From positions 1 to 29,919 of IMG/VR virus record IMGVR_UViG_3300036852_000055: DNA of 29,919 bases; one strand, given 5' to 3'. Every line of letters begins with the position of its first letter. Positions within the stretch are counted from its first letter, which is position 1. Below are positions 23,780-29,641 of the stretch, piece after piece. This DNA is from a virus. Both the position numbers and the translations under genes were made by a program. The notes below the pieces were generated by a model, which saw nothing but the letters and a program-made list of their open reading frames with translations, did not search any database and had not been told where the DNA came from.

Positions 23780-25172
23780 ACATCTCTCCTCGTTGGTCGT
23801 ACATGAAATCGCTCTCCGTCTCGTAGGTCTCCGGCACGGTCTTGAACGGGTCATACGCGGTGGAGTAGTGGGTCTGGACTTTCGAGACCGTCCATTCACT
23901 CTCGCCCATCGCCAGCGTCCGCATGGAGTCGGCGGCGTTGCTTGACCAGTCGTGGTCGGGGTGGTTCTTGAACGTCTGCTTGTCCTCGTCCCATTCCTTG
24001 TGGTAGAACGCCAGCGCCTTCAGCCCTTCCTCGGTGGTCGCCTCGTTAAACTGGAGGCGCGGGAATAACCGACGCACGGCGCTGATCCCCGTCTCAATGG
24101 CACACTTGCGGACCACGCGGCAGTTCCGCAGGCCGAGCGACTGGAGTTGCGCCCGGAAACACTTCGGGGCTGCGGCGGTCTCCATGTCCGCGTCCCACGG
24201 CAGCGAATGGCCCTCGTAGGTGTAGGGCTTCTCCATGACGACCTTGCTGTAGATTTCCGCCCCGCCGCCGAAGTCCTCGTAGTAATCGATGAGCCGAATC
24301 GCCTGCCCGATCTTCTGGTAGAACCAGACGACGTTGGTGTCGTTCTTGCCGATGTCCCATGCCGTACGGACGGACACGCCGCTCGTCCACGGGAAGAAGC
24401 CAATCCGGTTTTCGTTCCGGGCCATCGACAGGTAGTGGCCGTAGTACGACCCCTGCACCGAGCCCTCGAACGAGCAGTAGTATTCCTGCTGGATCAGGTC
24501 TTCGTCTTGGCCCTGCGCCCGGAGTTCATCAAGGTCACGCTCCACGACGATAGGGGAGCCGTCTAGACGAGTGGTGTCCTTGATCGTGAGTATGGAGGCG
24601 TACCACTTGTCGGGATGCTTCACGGCGTAGTCGTACAAGTCCCAGCCGTGGTTCTTACCACGGGGGGTATACGCGAACGCTTGCCAGCCCTTGTTCGCCA
24701 AAAAGATCGGGTCGAGCAGCGCCTTGGCACGGGGGTTGTGGAGGCTGTACTCGGAATGGATCGCGCCAATCGGGTTCGGGCCAACGATCCGGTTCACGTT
24801 GTCCGTGCCGACGATCTGAATGATGGACTTGCGCCCGTTGTGGGTGCGGATGACTAGCTGCATCTCCGTCTCGTTCTCTTCGTCCTTCATGCGGATAGAG
24901 TCGGGAATGTACTCGCGGTAGGGCACGCCATCCGCGTCCATACCGTCCCACATGATCTTCTTGCCCTGCGCGTAGGTCGGGAACAGGTAGTAGTAGGTGC
25001 CCGGTTTCTTGTAGGCTTGGGCGATGCAGAAGTTGAAAATGGTCAAGTCCTTACCGGCTTTCCGATGCCACACAAGGACCGCGTTCTTCCCGGCGTCGAG
25101 GGCCTTGAGTGCGGCGACCTGGTGTGGCCAAGGTGAAAAGCGGAACTGTTCATTCACTGGCTGGTTCGACAA
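23754..25172 (-). CDS. Terminase large subunit
   Basis: This 472-residue protein is read from ATG 25172. The ATPase domain carries a deviant Walker A at 35-42 (WHRKAGKD, with Asp in place of the usual Ser/Thr, as in other podovirus terminases) and a Walker B-type segment at 135-142 (IGAIHSEY) with Glu141 as the likely catalytic acid; the coupling segment is near TPRGKNHGWD (169-178). The nuclease domain has candidate metal-binding acids at Asp273 (AWDIGKND), Asp296 (LIDYYED) and Asp415 (SNAADSMRT). It powers DNA translocation into the prohead and cuts the concatemer or unit end. The small-subunit candidate lies upstream and overlaps it by 23 bases. Confidence 0.93.
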   Translation of the reverse strand: MSNQPVNEQFRFSPWPHQVAALKALDAGKNAVLVWHRKAGKDLTIFNFCIAQAYKKPGTYYYLFPTYAQGKKIMWDGMDADGVPYREYIPDSIRMKDEENETEMQLVIRTHNGRKSIIQIVGTDNVNRIVGPNPIGAIHSEYSLHNPRAKALLDPIFLANKGWQAFAYTPRGKNHGWDLYDYAVKHPDKWYASILTIKDTTRLDGSPIVVERDLDELRAQGQDEDLIQQEYYCSFEGSVQGSYYGHYLSMARNENRIGFFPWTSGVSVRTAWDIGKNDTNVVWFYQKIGQAIRLIDYYEDFGGGAEIYSKVVMEKPYTYEGHSLPWDADMETAAAPKCFRAQLQSLGLRNCRVVRKCAIETGISAVRRLFPRLQFNEATTEEGLKALAFYHKEWDEDKQTFKNHPDHDWSSNAADSMRTLAMGESEWTVSKVQTHYSTAYDPFKTVPETYETESDFMYDQRGEMYASDSQAR

Positions 25173-25605
25173 CTTCAGCTTTCACGTCGATGGCCGGTGG
25201 AGGCGAGGACCAACCGGGCCAGATCAGGTTCACGGTCACGTTCCCCGGCCCGTTGTTCTGATCGCTCCTGGGTCGCAGCACGTCCGCCAGCACAAAGGTC
25301 TTGTCAATCGCGCCTTGGCGAGCGGTATGGTCGATAACACTTCTTTCTTCGACGACTTCCCCCTCGTGGGCGAAGAACTTGGTCGTCTTGGCGTCCAGTT
25401 CCTCCTCCAGCCGTGCGACCGCCTTCTTGACCAGCGGGACCAGCTTGTCCGTCACCCCGGCCTGCCGCATGATCTCTAATCGGTTGGCTTCCCGTGACAT
25501 GGGGTGGTGGCCCGGAGGCGCGGTGGGCTGTGACTGGTAGAGACTCCCAGGAGAAGGTGTGGCGGGTGCGACCGGGGCCTCGGTGTTGAAATTCTCGTAT
25601 GGCAT
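25150..25605 (-). CDS. Small-terminase-like body, second frame
   Basis: This gene encodes 151 residues from ATG 25605; the frame is open further up to a TTG at 25677, and neither start has a clear ribosome site. It begins with a Pro/Thr/Ala-rich linker (ENFNTEAPVAPATPSPGS). A helical section follows (SREANRLEIMRQAGVTDKLV, VKKAVARLEEELDAKTTKFF), then a C-terminal beta part ending in VNLIWPGWSSPPPAIDVKAE. Position directly upstream of the large terminase, with overlap, suggests the oligomerisation and C-terminal part of the small terminase. The expected DNA-binding head is found just upstream in another frame, offset by +1, so this may be one gene split by a frameshift. Confidence 0.6.
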   Translation of the reverse strand: MPYENFNTEAPVAPATPSPGSLYQSQPTAPPGHHPMSREANRLEIMRQAGVTDKLVPLVKKAVARLEEELDAKTTKFFAHEGEVVEERSVIDHTARQGAIDKTFVLADVLRPRSDQNNGPGNVTVNLIWPGWSSPPPAIDVKAEVVEPASE

Positions 25606-25843
25606 GGATTTCGCTTGCAGAGAGGATACGCGTTCGCTTACGGACGCCGTGGTTGGTTGGATGGGGTTGACGGGCAAGGCGGTATCGAGCGGGGAACGCT
25701 CCCTTAAACCGGACCAAGAGTCGTCGCAGCGTGCCGAGCGGACACGGAATCAGGTCGGCGGCTACCGGGAGGTCGTACAGACACTCGACGTACAACTCCC
25801 GGTTCAGCGGGGGCGGTGGTTGATTTGAACCAACGTCTCCCAC
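25304..25843 (-). CDS. Helix-turn-helix head of a split small terminase
   Basis: The frame begins at GTG 25843, which has no clear ribosome site, and is open to a stop at 25304. Only about the first 85 codons look like protein: NRELYVECLYDLPVAADLIP, CPLGTLRRLLVRFKGAFPAR and RKRTRILSASEIHAIREF form a typical winged or helix-turn-helix DNA-binding unit, like heads of phage small terminases. After about 25589 this frame becomes a Arg/Gly/Pro-rich shadow, while the +1 frame takes over with terminase-like sequence. Together the two pieces would make a full-length small terminase. Either a programmed +1 shift, a real mutation, or a sequence error separates them; the far end of this frame should not be taken as protein. 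Confidence 0.5.
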   Translation of the reverse strand: MGDVGSNQPPPPLNRELYVECLYDLPVAADLIPCPLGTLRRLLVRFKGAFPARYRLARQPHPTNHGVRKRTRILSASEIHAIREFQHRGPGRTRHTFSWESLPVTAHRASGPPPHVTGSQPIRDHAAGRGDGQAGPAGQEGGRTAGGGTGRQDDQVLRPRGGSRRRKKCYRPYRSPRRD

Positions 25844-25869
25844 ATATGCTATACGGTTGGTGTTGTAAA
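25841..25869 (-). promoter_or_regulatory. Candidate leftward promoter before the late operon
   Basis: On the minus strand TTTACA (25864-25869) is followed after 17 bases by TATGTG (25841-25846). The spacer ends in TATAGCA, exactly as in the rightward promoter at 26050-26078. The -10 hexamer is poor, and it overlaps the GTG start proposed for the helix-turn-helix frame, so the two calls conflict; one of them must be moved. Confidence 0.3.
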
Positions 25870-25876
25870 AATATTA

Positions 25877-25913
25877 CACCACCCATTTTCGGGTGCCATA
25901 GGCGTGGGTGGTG
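25877..25913. repeat. Inverted repeat CACCACCCA / TGGGTGGTG
   Basis: CACCACCCA (25877-25885) and TGGGTGGTG (25905-25913) form a perfect 9-bp inverted repeat with a 19-base spacer. It adjoins a TGTAA-N5-TTACA dyad (25864-25878) on one side and the GTGAAAACG repeats on the other. This could be an operator or part of an origin. Confidence 0.5.
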
Positions 25914-25995
25914 AAAACGTGAAAACGACCTCCAGTTCGAGGTCTAAGTCTATAAGATAATTCATTTTCACGTTTTCATTTCACCAGTGAAAACG
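25911..25995. repeat. GTGAAAACG repeat cluster with nested dyads
   Basis: GTGAAAACG occurs at 25911, 25919 and 25987 on the plus strand, with near-copies inverted at about 25963-25979. TGAAAACGTGAAAA (25912-25925) and its inverse (25965-25978) form a 14-bp perfect dyad. Inside it, GACCTC/GAGGTC (25927-25944) forms a small hairpin. TTTCAC-CA-GTGAAA (25979-25992) and TTTCATGAAA (26003-26012) add two more dyads. The density of sites suggests a regulator or replication-initiator binding zone between the divergent operons. Confidence 0.6.
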
Positions 25996-26049
25996 GACTG
26001 AATTTCATGAAAATGGTATACTGACTCGACTGTTGCACAAATCACACAC

Positions 26050-26078
26050 TTGGCACAGACCTTACTATAGCATATACT
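26050..26078 (+). promoter_or_regulatory. Sigma70-type promoter for the early operon
   Basis: TTGGCA (26050-26055) is followed after exactly 17 bases by TATACT (26073-26078); each differs from consensus by one base. It points right, toward the early genes that begin near 26.82 kb. It is about 750 bases before the first gene, so it would make a long leader. Confidence 0.6.
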
Positions 26079-26134
26079 AGATATAGAACCAGCCCGCGCT
26101 GCGCCCACAAGCCGCCCGCGTAACCCCGCGAAAA

Positions 26135-26161
26135 AGGTCAAAACAGGTCTTGTTTTAGGTC
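26135..26161. repeat. Three phased AGGTC sites with an AAAACA/TGTTTT dyad
   Basis: AGGTC occurs at 26135, 26145 and 26157, spaced 10 and 12 bases. The middle copy lies in the loop of a perfect AAAACA (26140-26145) / TGTTTT (26151-26156) dyad. The spacing near one helical turn suggests a bound protein on one face of the DNA. Confidence 0.4.
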
Positions 26162-26194
26162 TGCCATTTGGGAAGGATGCACCGCCCGAACCGG

Positions 26195-26220
26195 CCCCTG
26201 CCCGTTTTTTGGGGTAGGGG
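26195..26220. repeat. Stem-loop with T-rich loop
   Basis: CCCCT-G-CCC (26195-26203) and GGG-T-AGGGG (26212-26220) pair with one mismatch around a loop that holds six T residues. There is no T-run after the stem on either strand, so it is not a standard terminator. It may be part of an origin or a recoding or processing site. Confidence 0.4.
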
Positions 26221-26421
26221 GATGCCTGTAAGGAAATTCAAGGGCTTGCGTGGGATGGGCCGGCCGTGGCGCGGCTCTAACAGGGCCGGTACAACGTAGG
26301 CATGGCGTGGACTTACGCGAGCCAGTGCCACCAGCCTGCCCTTGCCACCTCGCTGCCACCAGGACAGGCGATCACGCCCGGGCCTCGTATGTTAACCGCG
26401 TCAGCTCTATTGCTCGCCTGT

Positions 26422-26447
26422 AGCCTCGCCTTCGGCTCGGCCAGGCT
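26422..26447. repeat. Stem-loop upstream of the 11-bp repeats
   Basis: AGCCT-C-GCC (26422-26430) pairs with GGC-C-AGGCT (26439-26447) around an eight-base loop. It lies about 45 bases before the 11-bp repeat array. A stem-loop next to repeats is a usual origin layout, but no function is shown. Confidence 0.35.
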
Positions 26448-26491
26448 CGCTGGGCCTATACCACTAGTCCACCCCCTTGACGTGCACCAGT

Positions 26492-26557
26492 GTCTAAGAA
26501 TAAGATAAGAGTAAGACACGTTATAGACACGGTATAAACAAGGTAGAGACACGCTAG
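26492..26557 (+). repeat. Array of 11-bp direct repeats (iteron-like)
   Basis: Six consecutive 11-base units run without gaps: four close ones from 26514 (AGACACGTTAT, AGACACGGTAT, AAACAAGGTAG, AGACACGCTAG) and two weaker ones before them (GTCTAAGAATA, AGATAAGAGTA). The seventh base is G in all six. The period is about one helical turn and the array is A/T-rich, which is the usual form of iterons bound by a replication initiator or regulator. Confidence 0.6.
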
Positions 26558-26823
26558 CTATATCCGACCAGCGCGGTCTGCATGGCTCATTTCAACCAGT
26601 CCACAGCGTGCGACTGTTACCGCGCCTACTCATGATGTATCCGTGCACCTACAATGCGACCAGAACAGTCGGTGATACCTACCTGTGGATAGAATCAGGC
26701 TTTCACGTTGAATATCATGGACTAGGACTCAAACTACCTACGTACCACAAGCGAAATGGCACAGGACTTTCGTGCTCTTATATAGTAGAAGGTGCGACAG
26801 AGCCGAACCAAGGGGGTGACAAC

Positions 26824-27057
26824 ATGGAATGGCAAAAGGTAGCACCAGTAACAAATGGTGGAAAGCCTCACTTCTATGTGACCTTTCCCGTGATTGAAGG
26901 TAAACGGCGTAAGATCACCGTAGCGTGGGACAGAAATTACAAACAATGGGCCGTGCTGTATGACGACTATGAGTCAATCGTACCAGTAGAGAAGGGATTC
27001 TATGCGACCGCACAAGCGGCCCTTGACGATGTAAATAGCCTATTTCCTAATGACTAG
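26824..27057 (+). CDS. First early-operon protein, unknown
   Basis: This gene encodes 77 residues from ATG 26824, with AAGGGGGTG upstream at good spacing. The frame is open to 26608, but the earlier part has no ribosome site. The protein is a compact mix of strands and a helix: KPHFYVTFPVIEGKRRKITV, WDRNYKQWAVLYDDYESIVP, then ATAQAALDDVNSLF. Its Trp/Tyr-rich strands suggest a small beta sheet, perhaps nucleic-acid or protein binding. No family is recognised. As the first gene after the control region it would be made early. Confidence 0.65.
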   Translation: MEWQKVAPVTNGGKPHFYVTFPVIEGKRRKITVAWDRNYKQWAVLYDDYESIVPVEKGFYATAQAALDDVNSLFPND

Positions 27058-27081
27058 CCGACACCCACAGGAGGGCGCGCC

Positions 27082-27246
27082 ATGACACGCTATGAATGGC
27101 AGTGTCACCATTTTCAGGACCGCACAAGACCATTTCTCTATCACAAGGGCGGTTCACTCATTCATTTATGCAAGGAATGCAAGAAACGGGTTGACTGGGA
27201 ACTGTATGACAACCAAGCCGTCACAGTCGAACGGAGGCAGCCATGA
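27082..27246 (+). CDS. CxxC mini-protein of the early operon
   Basis: This gene encodes 54 residues from ATG 27082 with AGGAGGG upstream. It has Cys8-His9-His10 and Cys30-x2-Cys33 (HLCKECKKRVDW), a plausible zinc knuckle followed by a short acidic end. The stop overlaps the next start (ATGA). No family is recognised. Confidence 0.6.
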   Translation: MTRYEWQCHHFQDRTRPFLYHKGGSLIHLCKECKKRVDWELYDNQAVTVERRQP

Positions 27247-27566
27247 GCACGCACACGCCGGGACCGTGGACGGTACGCATACTGGATAGGGGCAGCTATG
27301 GTGGGGAGCGTTACGTTATCTCTGCTGGTGAAACCGACCTAGCAGACCTCCGCTGGAATGGACACAACGAGAAGCACGGTAAGGCCCACGCCCGCCTCAT
27401 CGCGCAGGCCCCGGCCATGCTGGAGGCGCTACGGGAAGCAGTACGCATTGCTTCCGATGAACATGGAGAAGTCTTTCACAATGACTTAAAGGAACGCGAA
27501 AGCGCAATCATTGCGTGGAAACAGCACGTCCGCGCCCTCCTCGCGCAGATCGAGGGGAAGTCATGA
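27243..27566 (+). CDS. Conserved phage early protein (HTPGPW type)
   Basis: This is a 107-residue protein from ATG 27243. It opens with STHTPGPWTVRILDRG and holds KAHARLIAQAPAMLEALREA in the middle; this HTPGPW start combined with an RLI-Ala-rich-Pro-LL-x-AL helix marks a widespread but uncharacterised phage protein family. The C-terminus is a helix (ESAIIAWKQHVRALLAQIEG). Starts and stops overlap with both neighbours by ATGA. Function in the family is not known; it usually lies in early or accessory regions. Confidence 0.75.
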   Translation: MSTHTPGPWTVRILDRGSYGGERYVISAGETDLADLRWNGHNEKHGKAHARLIAQAPAMLEALREAVRIASDEHGEVFHNDLKERESAIIAWKQHVRALLAQIEGKS

Positions 27567-27814
27567 TTACTCAACACGGGCCGTTGTGTGAGGTATGCAA
27601 TCAATACATTCTGCCAGCAATGCCACCCCTCATCAGAGGCAGCCAGTCCATTAATCCCTTCTGTGTCTTAGGATGTACGACTGAATTACATTGTCACGAC
27701 AATTGCAAGGCGATTGTGATTGCAGCGATGGAAGCGAAAGATGGGACATTGTTATCGCCTGGTCGATTACGTGCCGCTTACGCAGCTCAGATTGAGAAAG
27801 GAGGGGAGCCATGA
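27563..27814 (+). CDS. Cysteine-rich small protein
   Basis: This gene encodes 83 residues from ATG 27563, overlapping the previous stop; GAGGGG lies upstream. It contains Cys9-x2-Cys12, a FCVLGC pair and LHCHDNC, enough ligands for two zinc sites. The C-terminal half is a helix and a short Arg/Ala stretch (CKAIVIAAMEAKDGTLLSPG). The frame extends upstream to 27515 inside the preceding gene, but ATG 27563 is better supported. No family is recognised. Confidence 0.65.
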   Translation: MITQHGPLCEVCNQYILPAMPPLIRGSQSINPFCVLGCTTELHCHDNCKAIVIAAMEAKDGTLLSPGRLRAAYAAQIEKGGEP

Positions 27815-28014
27815 GGTGCTACATATGCCGAGGAGAAGTGAGAGAAGCCGTCAGGAAATGGATGGCCGCAAAGGATCGGCGTTACCGTGATGGATTCCGA
27901 GACCTCTGCCGCTCATGCTATGAACAGCAAATGAAGACAGAAGGGTACCGCGAAGTTCATGAAGGCTATTGGGCCAAACAAGATATTCCAGCGCAGATCG
28001 CGGAGAAGGAGTAA
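27811..28014 (+). CDS. Four-cysteine zinc-finger-like protein
   Basis: This is a 67-residue protein from ATG 27811, overlapping the previous TGA; GGAGGGGAG lies upstream. It has Cys3-x2-Cys6 and Cys33-x2-Cys36 (LCRSC) separated by a basic helix (AVRKWMAAKDRRYRDGFRDL). This is a typical two-pair zinc-ribbon spacing. It might bind DNA or a host protein such as RNA polymerase; that is inference. Confidence 0.65.
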   Translation: MRCYICRGEVREAVRKWMAAKDRRYRDGFRDLCRSCYEQQMKTEGYREVHEGYWAKQDIPAQIAEKE

Positions 28015-28018
28015 GCCC

Positions 28019-28411
28019 ATGACTACAGCAAAAGAACGGTACGAAGTGCTACGACGGCTTGAACAGGCTGGCATCAGATACGACGACGCGAGCAAGCTCC
28101 GGCGTATCGCCTTGACGCTGCATCGCTGGCACGAGCTAGAGTGTGGGGATGACCACGGGTGTATTGAACGCGACGAAACAACCGGGAAAGCGTACTGGTT
28201 GAATAGCAACACCATGCGCCGGTCCCTGATTGCAGACCGTGAGGCTGGCGCACTCAAGAGACTGGCTAAGATCATGCAGAGCTACCCGGAGTATGTCGCC
28301 TATCAGCAGGGTGATCCACGCGGAGCCGCGCTCTATCTCGTAGCCAAGAAGGACATACCAAAAGGCGAGCGTATTGACAGCTACTACAGCAGGGGGATTG
28401 CCATCTACTAA
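28019..28411 (+). CDS. Conserved phage protein, function unknown
   Basis: This gene encodes 130 residues from ATG 28019; GGAGTAAG precedes it. An upstream in-frame ATG at 27959 lies in the previous gene and is rejected. Residues 24-75 (ASKLRRIALTLHRWHELECG, then CIERDETTGKAYWLNSNTMR) and the later GDPRGAALYLVAK and DSYYSRGIAIY are typical of a conserved phage protein of unknown function that recurs in accessory regions. Three acids and several His/Cys could bind a metal or a nucleotide. It is the largest of the right-hand early genes. Confidence 0.75.
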   Translation: MTTAKERYEVLRRLEQAGIRYDDASKLRRIALTLHRWHELECGDDHGCIERDETTGKAYWLNSNTMRRSLIADREAGALKRLAKIMQSYPEYVAYQQGDPRGAALYLVAKKDIPKGERIDSYYSRGIAIY

Positions 28412-28479
28412 GGTGAAGGCAACTTATAACCTGGACTGTTTCGACCATGTCACAGTCAACACACGAAAGGGGGATTGTG

Positions 28480-28575
28480 ATGTTTATCTGGTGGTTTCAG
28501 CACGGAGCCGTGATCGCGTATACATGGGACGGTAGCGAGTGGGTCCGGGTGGTGTTTAGTCAGGTCTGGATATGA
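28480..28575 (+). CDS. Very small aromatic protein
   Basis: This gene encodes 31 residues from ATG 28480, with AAAGGGGG seven bases upstream. The sequence is rich in Trp (MFIWWFQHGAVIAYTWDGSE) and ends VFSQVWI. It could be a small amphipathic or membrane-active peptide, but it is very short. The stop overlaps the next ATG (ATGA), supporting coding status. An in-frame ATG at 28447 has no ribosome site. Confidence 0.5.
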   Translation: MFIWWFQHGAVIAYTWDGSEWVRVVFSQVWI

Positions 28576-28790
28576 ACCCACGCGACCAACAACGCTACCC
28601 AAACCTGATCGCGTTGCTAGACGCACGGCGACGGCACGCCAAGACCTGCCGATACTGTGGGCTGGTCAATGCCGCATGGCTTGGACCGGGCTACACAAGA
28701 GACCATCCTAGCTGTGTCAGCGTGGTTACAAAGCGGTTAGAGGCTTTGAAAGAAGTGGCGAAGGCGAAACGGGAGAGAGTCACAACCTAA
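28572..28790 (+). CDS. Small zinc-finger-like protein
   Basis: This is a 72-residue protein from ATG 28572, overlapping the previous stop. It has a helical start (RDQQRYPNLIALLDARRRHA), then Cys27-x2-Cys30-Gly, a loop, and His45-Pro-Ser-Cys48, giving a CxxC/HxxC set of zinc ligands. The C-terminus is a basic helix (KRLEALKEVAKAKRERV). Possible DNA-binding; no family is recognised. Confidence 0.6.
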   Translation: MNPRDQQRYPNLIALLDARRRHAKTCRYCGLVNAAWLGPGYTRDHPSCVSVVTKRLEALKEVAKAKRERVTT

Positions 28791-28802
28791 CAAGGAGGCA
28801 CT

Positions 28803-28973
28803 ATGTTACTCAACAAATACAGCTTAGACATTCCGGCGCGGTTCGTGGGGGAGAACGATGCACGCTACATACTCAACGGGGTCTATCTGACACTACAATT
28901 CAGGTATCTTTTGTGCTTGCGTCGGGTGTTTCCGCTGTGCTATACTGGAAACCATGACACGAGTATCAGGTAG
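28803..28973 (+). CDS. Sliding-clamp-like fragment, truncated
   Basis: ATG 28803 has AGGAGG upstream; the frame runs 56 codons to TAG 28971-28973. Residues 8-30 (LDIPARFVGENDARYILNGV) resemble the second domain of bacterial DnaN clamps, where D-x-RYYLNG is a well-known strand. After residue 30 the similarity ends and the sequence becomes LQFRYLLCLRRVFPLCYTGN, which covers a promoter-like stretch. The gene therefore looks cut short or fused to unrelated DNA. It may be a relic, or a small protein that binds clamp partners. The assignment rests on one strand pattern and is tentative. Confidence 0.4.
   Translation: MLLNKYSLDIPARFVGENDARYILNGVYLTLQFRYLLCLRRVFPLCYTGNHDTSIR
28917..28946 (+). promoter_or_regulatory. 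Extended -10 promoter inside the early operon
   Basis: TTGCGT (28917-28922), 18 bases, then TATACT (28941-28946) preceded by TGC (extended -10 TGn). The -10 is strong and the -35 weak. It lies inside the 3' part of the clamp-like fragment and points toward the next small genes (from 29053). Confidence 0.5.
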
Positions 28974-28977
28974 ATAC
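28963..28977. promoter_or_regulatory. Candidate operator GTATC-AGGTA-GATAC
   Basis: GTATC (28963-28967) and GATAC (28973-28977) form a perfect 5-bp dyad about 20 bases after the -10. The core CAGGTA also occurs at 28901-28906, just before the -35. Two like sites around a promoter suggest a regulator, but the sites are short. Confidence 0.35.
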
Positions 28978-29052
28978 ATGGCACTCAGAGCGGGTCTTTC
29001 AGTGACGTGGCTGTTTCGGCCCTGACACGGCCATAGACAGAAAGGGGGTAGC

Positions 29053-29205
29053 ATGGACTGGCAAGAATTTGATGGTCTGGACGCTGAGCTAGACCTGTTG
29101 CGTCTGTGTGGCGGCGGGTACACCCGGCAGGACGACGACGAGGGGCGGGCGTACAGCGAGGGGATGTTTCTGAAGCAGTTAGGAGGAGGCCGTGATGACC
29201 AGTGA
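29053..29205 (+). CDS. Small acidic early protein
   Basis: This gene encodes 50 residues from ATG 29053, with AAAGGGGG upstream. It is acidic (MDWQEFDGLDAELDLLRLCG) with a Gly-rich turn and RQDDDEGRAYSEGMFLKQLG. No metal or membrane motif. It overlaps the next gene by 11 bases, and the AGGAGGAGG that serves that gene lies near its end. Acidic small proteins of phages often bind host factors; nothing here proves it. Confidence 0.55.
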   Translation: MDWQEFDGLDAELDLLRLCGGGYTRQDDDEGRAYSEGMFLKQLGGGRDDQ

Positions 29206-29365
29206 CGAGTACGCGATTTGTTCCACCTGCCATGTCTTCGAGGCGGAACCCGGCAAGAGCGAGTGTCTAGGGTGTTGGGTCGAACGGCAGGACCGAGACT
29301 ACGAACGAGCCAGCGAACGGTACGAACACAACTTCAACGAAGCACTACGGAGGCACAACCCATGA
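29195..29365 (+). CDS. Two-CxxC mini-protein
   Basis: This gene encodes 56 residues from ATG 29195 with a strong AGGAGG upstream. It has CSTCHVFEAEPGKSECLGCW: two CxxC pairs (8-11 and about 24-27) that would form one zinc ribbon. A charged helix follows (ERQDRDYERASERYEHNFNE). The stop overlaps the next ATG. No family is recognised. Confidence 0.6.
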   Translation: MTSDEYAICSTCHVFEAEPGKSECLGCWVERQDRDYERASERYEHNFNEALRRHNP

Positions 29366-29544
29366 TTACACTCAGCGGCACAGTCGGCAACGTCACCGTG
29401 GACGAGAAAGGTGTCTACCACTTCCAAGTCTACAGCAAAGGCCCGTGGGGGCCGGTCTTGATCGCGTCCCTCTGGGAACTGTACAACGCCCCGAAACCCG
29501 GCCAATTCGTCAAGATCACCGTGGAGGAGGTCTTGAATGGCTAA
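29362..29544 (+). CDS. Small beta-barrel-like protein
   Basis: This gene encodes 60 residues from ATG 29362, overlapping the previous stop; the open frame upstream (to 29218) runs inside the preceding gene and is rejected. The chain is a run of strands: MITLSGTVGNVTVDEKGVYH, WGPVLIASLWELYN, PGQFVKITVEEVLNG. It looks like a small OB-like or SH3-like barrel, which could bind nucleic acid or protein. The family is not recognised. Confidence 0.6.
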   Translation: MITLSGTVGNVTVDEKGVYHFQVYSKGPWGPVLIASLWELYNAPKPGQFVKITVEEVLNG

Positions 29545-29641
29545 CGTCAACTACATCACCTTCTACGTCGTCATGGCGCTGGTGGGCCTGCTGGTGCTGG
29601 CGTTCATGTTCGACGGCAACGACAAAGGAGGCTACCGATGA
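29537..29641 (+). CDS. Single-span membrane mini-protein
   Basis: This gene encodes 34 residues from ATG 29537. One hydrophobic segment (ITFYVVMALVGLLVLAFMF) spans the membrane, followed by a short charged end (DGNDKGGYR). It overlaps the previous gene by eight bases and the next by four (ATGA). GGAGG lies upstream. Small phage membrane proteins of this type may alter the envelope or block other phages; the function is not shown. Confidence 0.55.
   Translation: MANVNYITFYVVMALVGLLVLAFMFDGNDKGGYR

Larger units (their letters stand above)
25844..26075. repeat. TATAGCATAT inverted pair framing the control region
   Basis: TATAGCATAT is read on the minus strand at 25844-25853 and on the plus strand at 26066-26075, about 210 bases apart. 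Each copy faces outward toward its operon and overlaps a promoter-like -10 region. The symmetry suggests a shared regulatory element for two divergent transcripts. Confidence 0.45.
26079..26823. other. Gene-poor control region, candidate origin
   Basis: No convincing gene is seen in this 745-base stretch: the short frames in it have no ribosome sites and change character along their length. The left part (to about 26460) is G/C-rich with stem-loops; the part from 26480 to 26560 is A/T-rich and carries 11-bp direct repeats; the rest leads to the first early gene. A frame open from 26608 joins the 26824 gene in phase, but its upstream part has no ribosome site. Confidence 0.5.

Noticed and set aside
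26302-26508. Plus-strand frame of 68 codons in the control region
   Set aside because: No ribosome site; the sequence runs through a stem-loop and into the 11-bp repeats, so its openness is explained by base composition.
26608-26823. Extended N-terminus for the first early gene
   Set aside because: In frame, but without a ribosome site at 26608, while 26824 has a strong one; the upstream peptide has no protein-like pattern.
28447-28479. Upstream start for the small aromatic protein
   Set aside because: The ATG at 28447 has no purine-rich site, while 28480 is preceded by AAAGGGGG.
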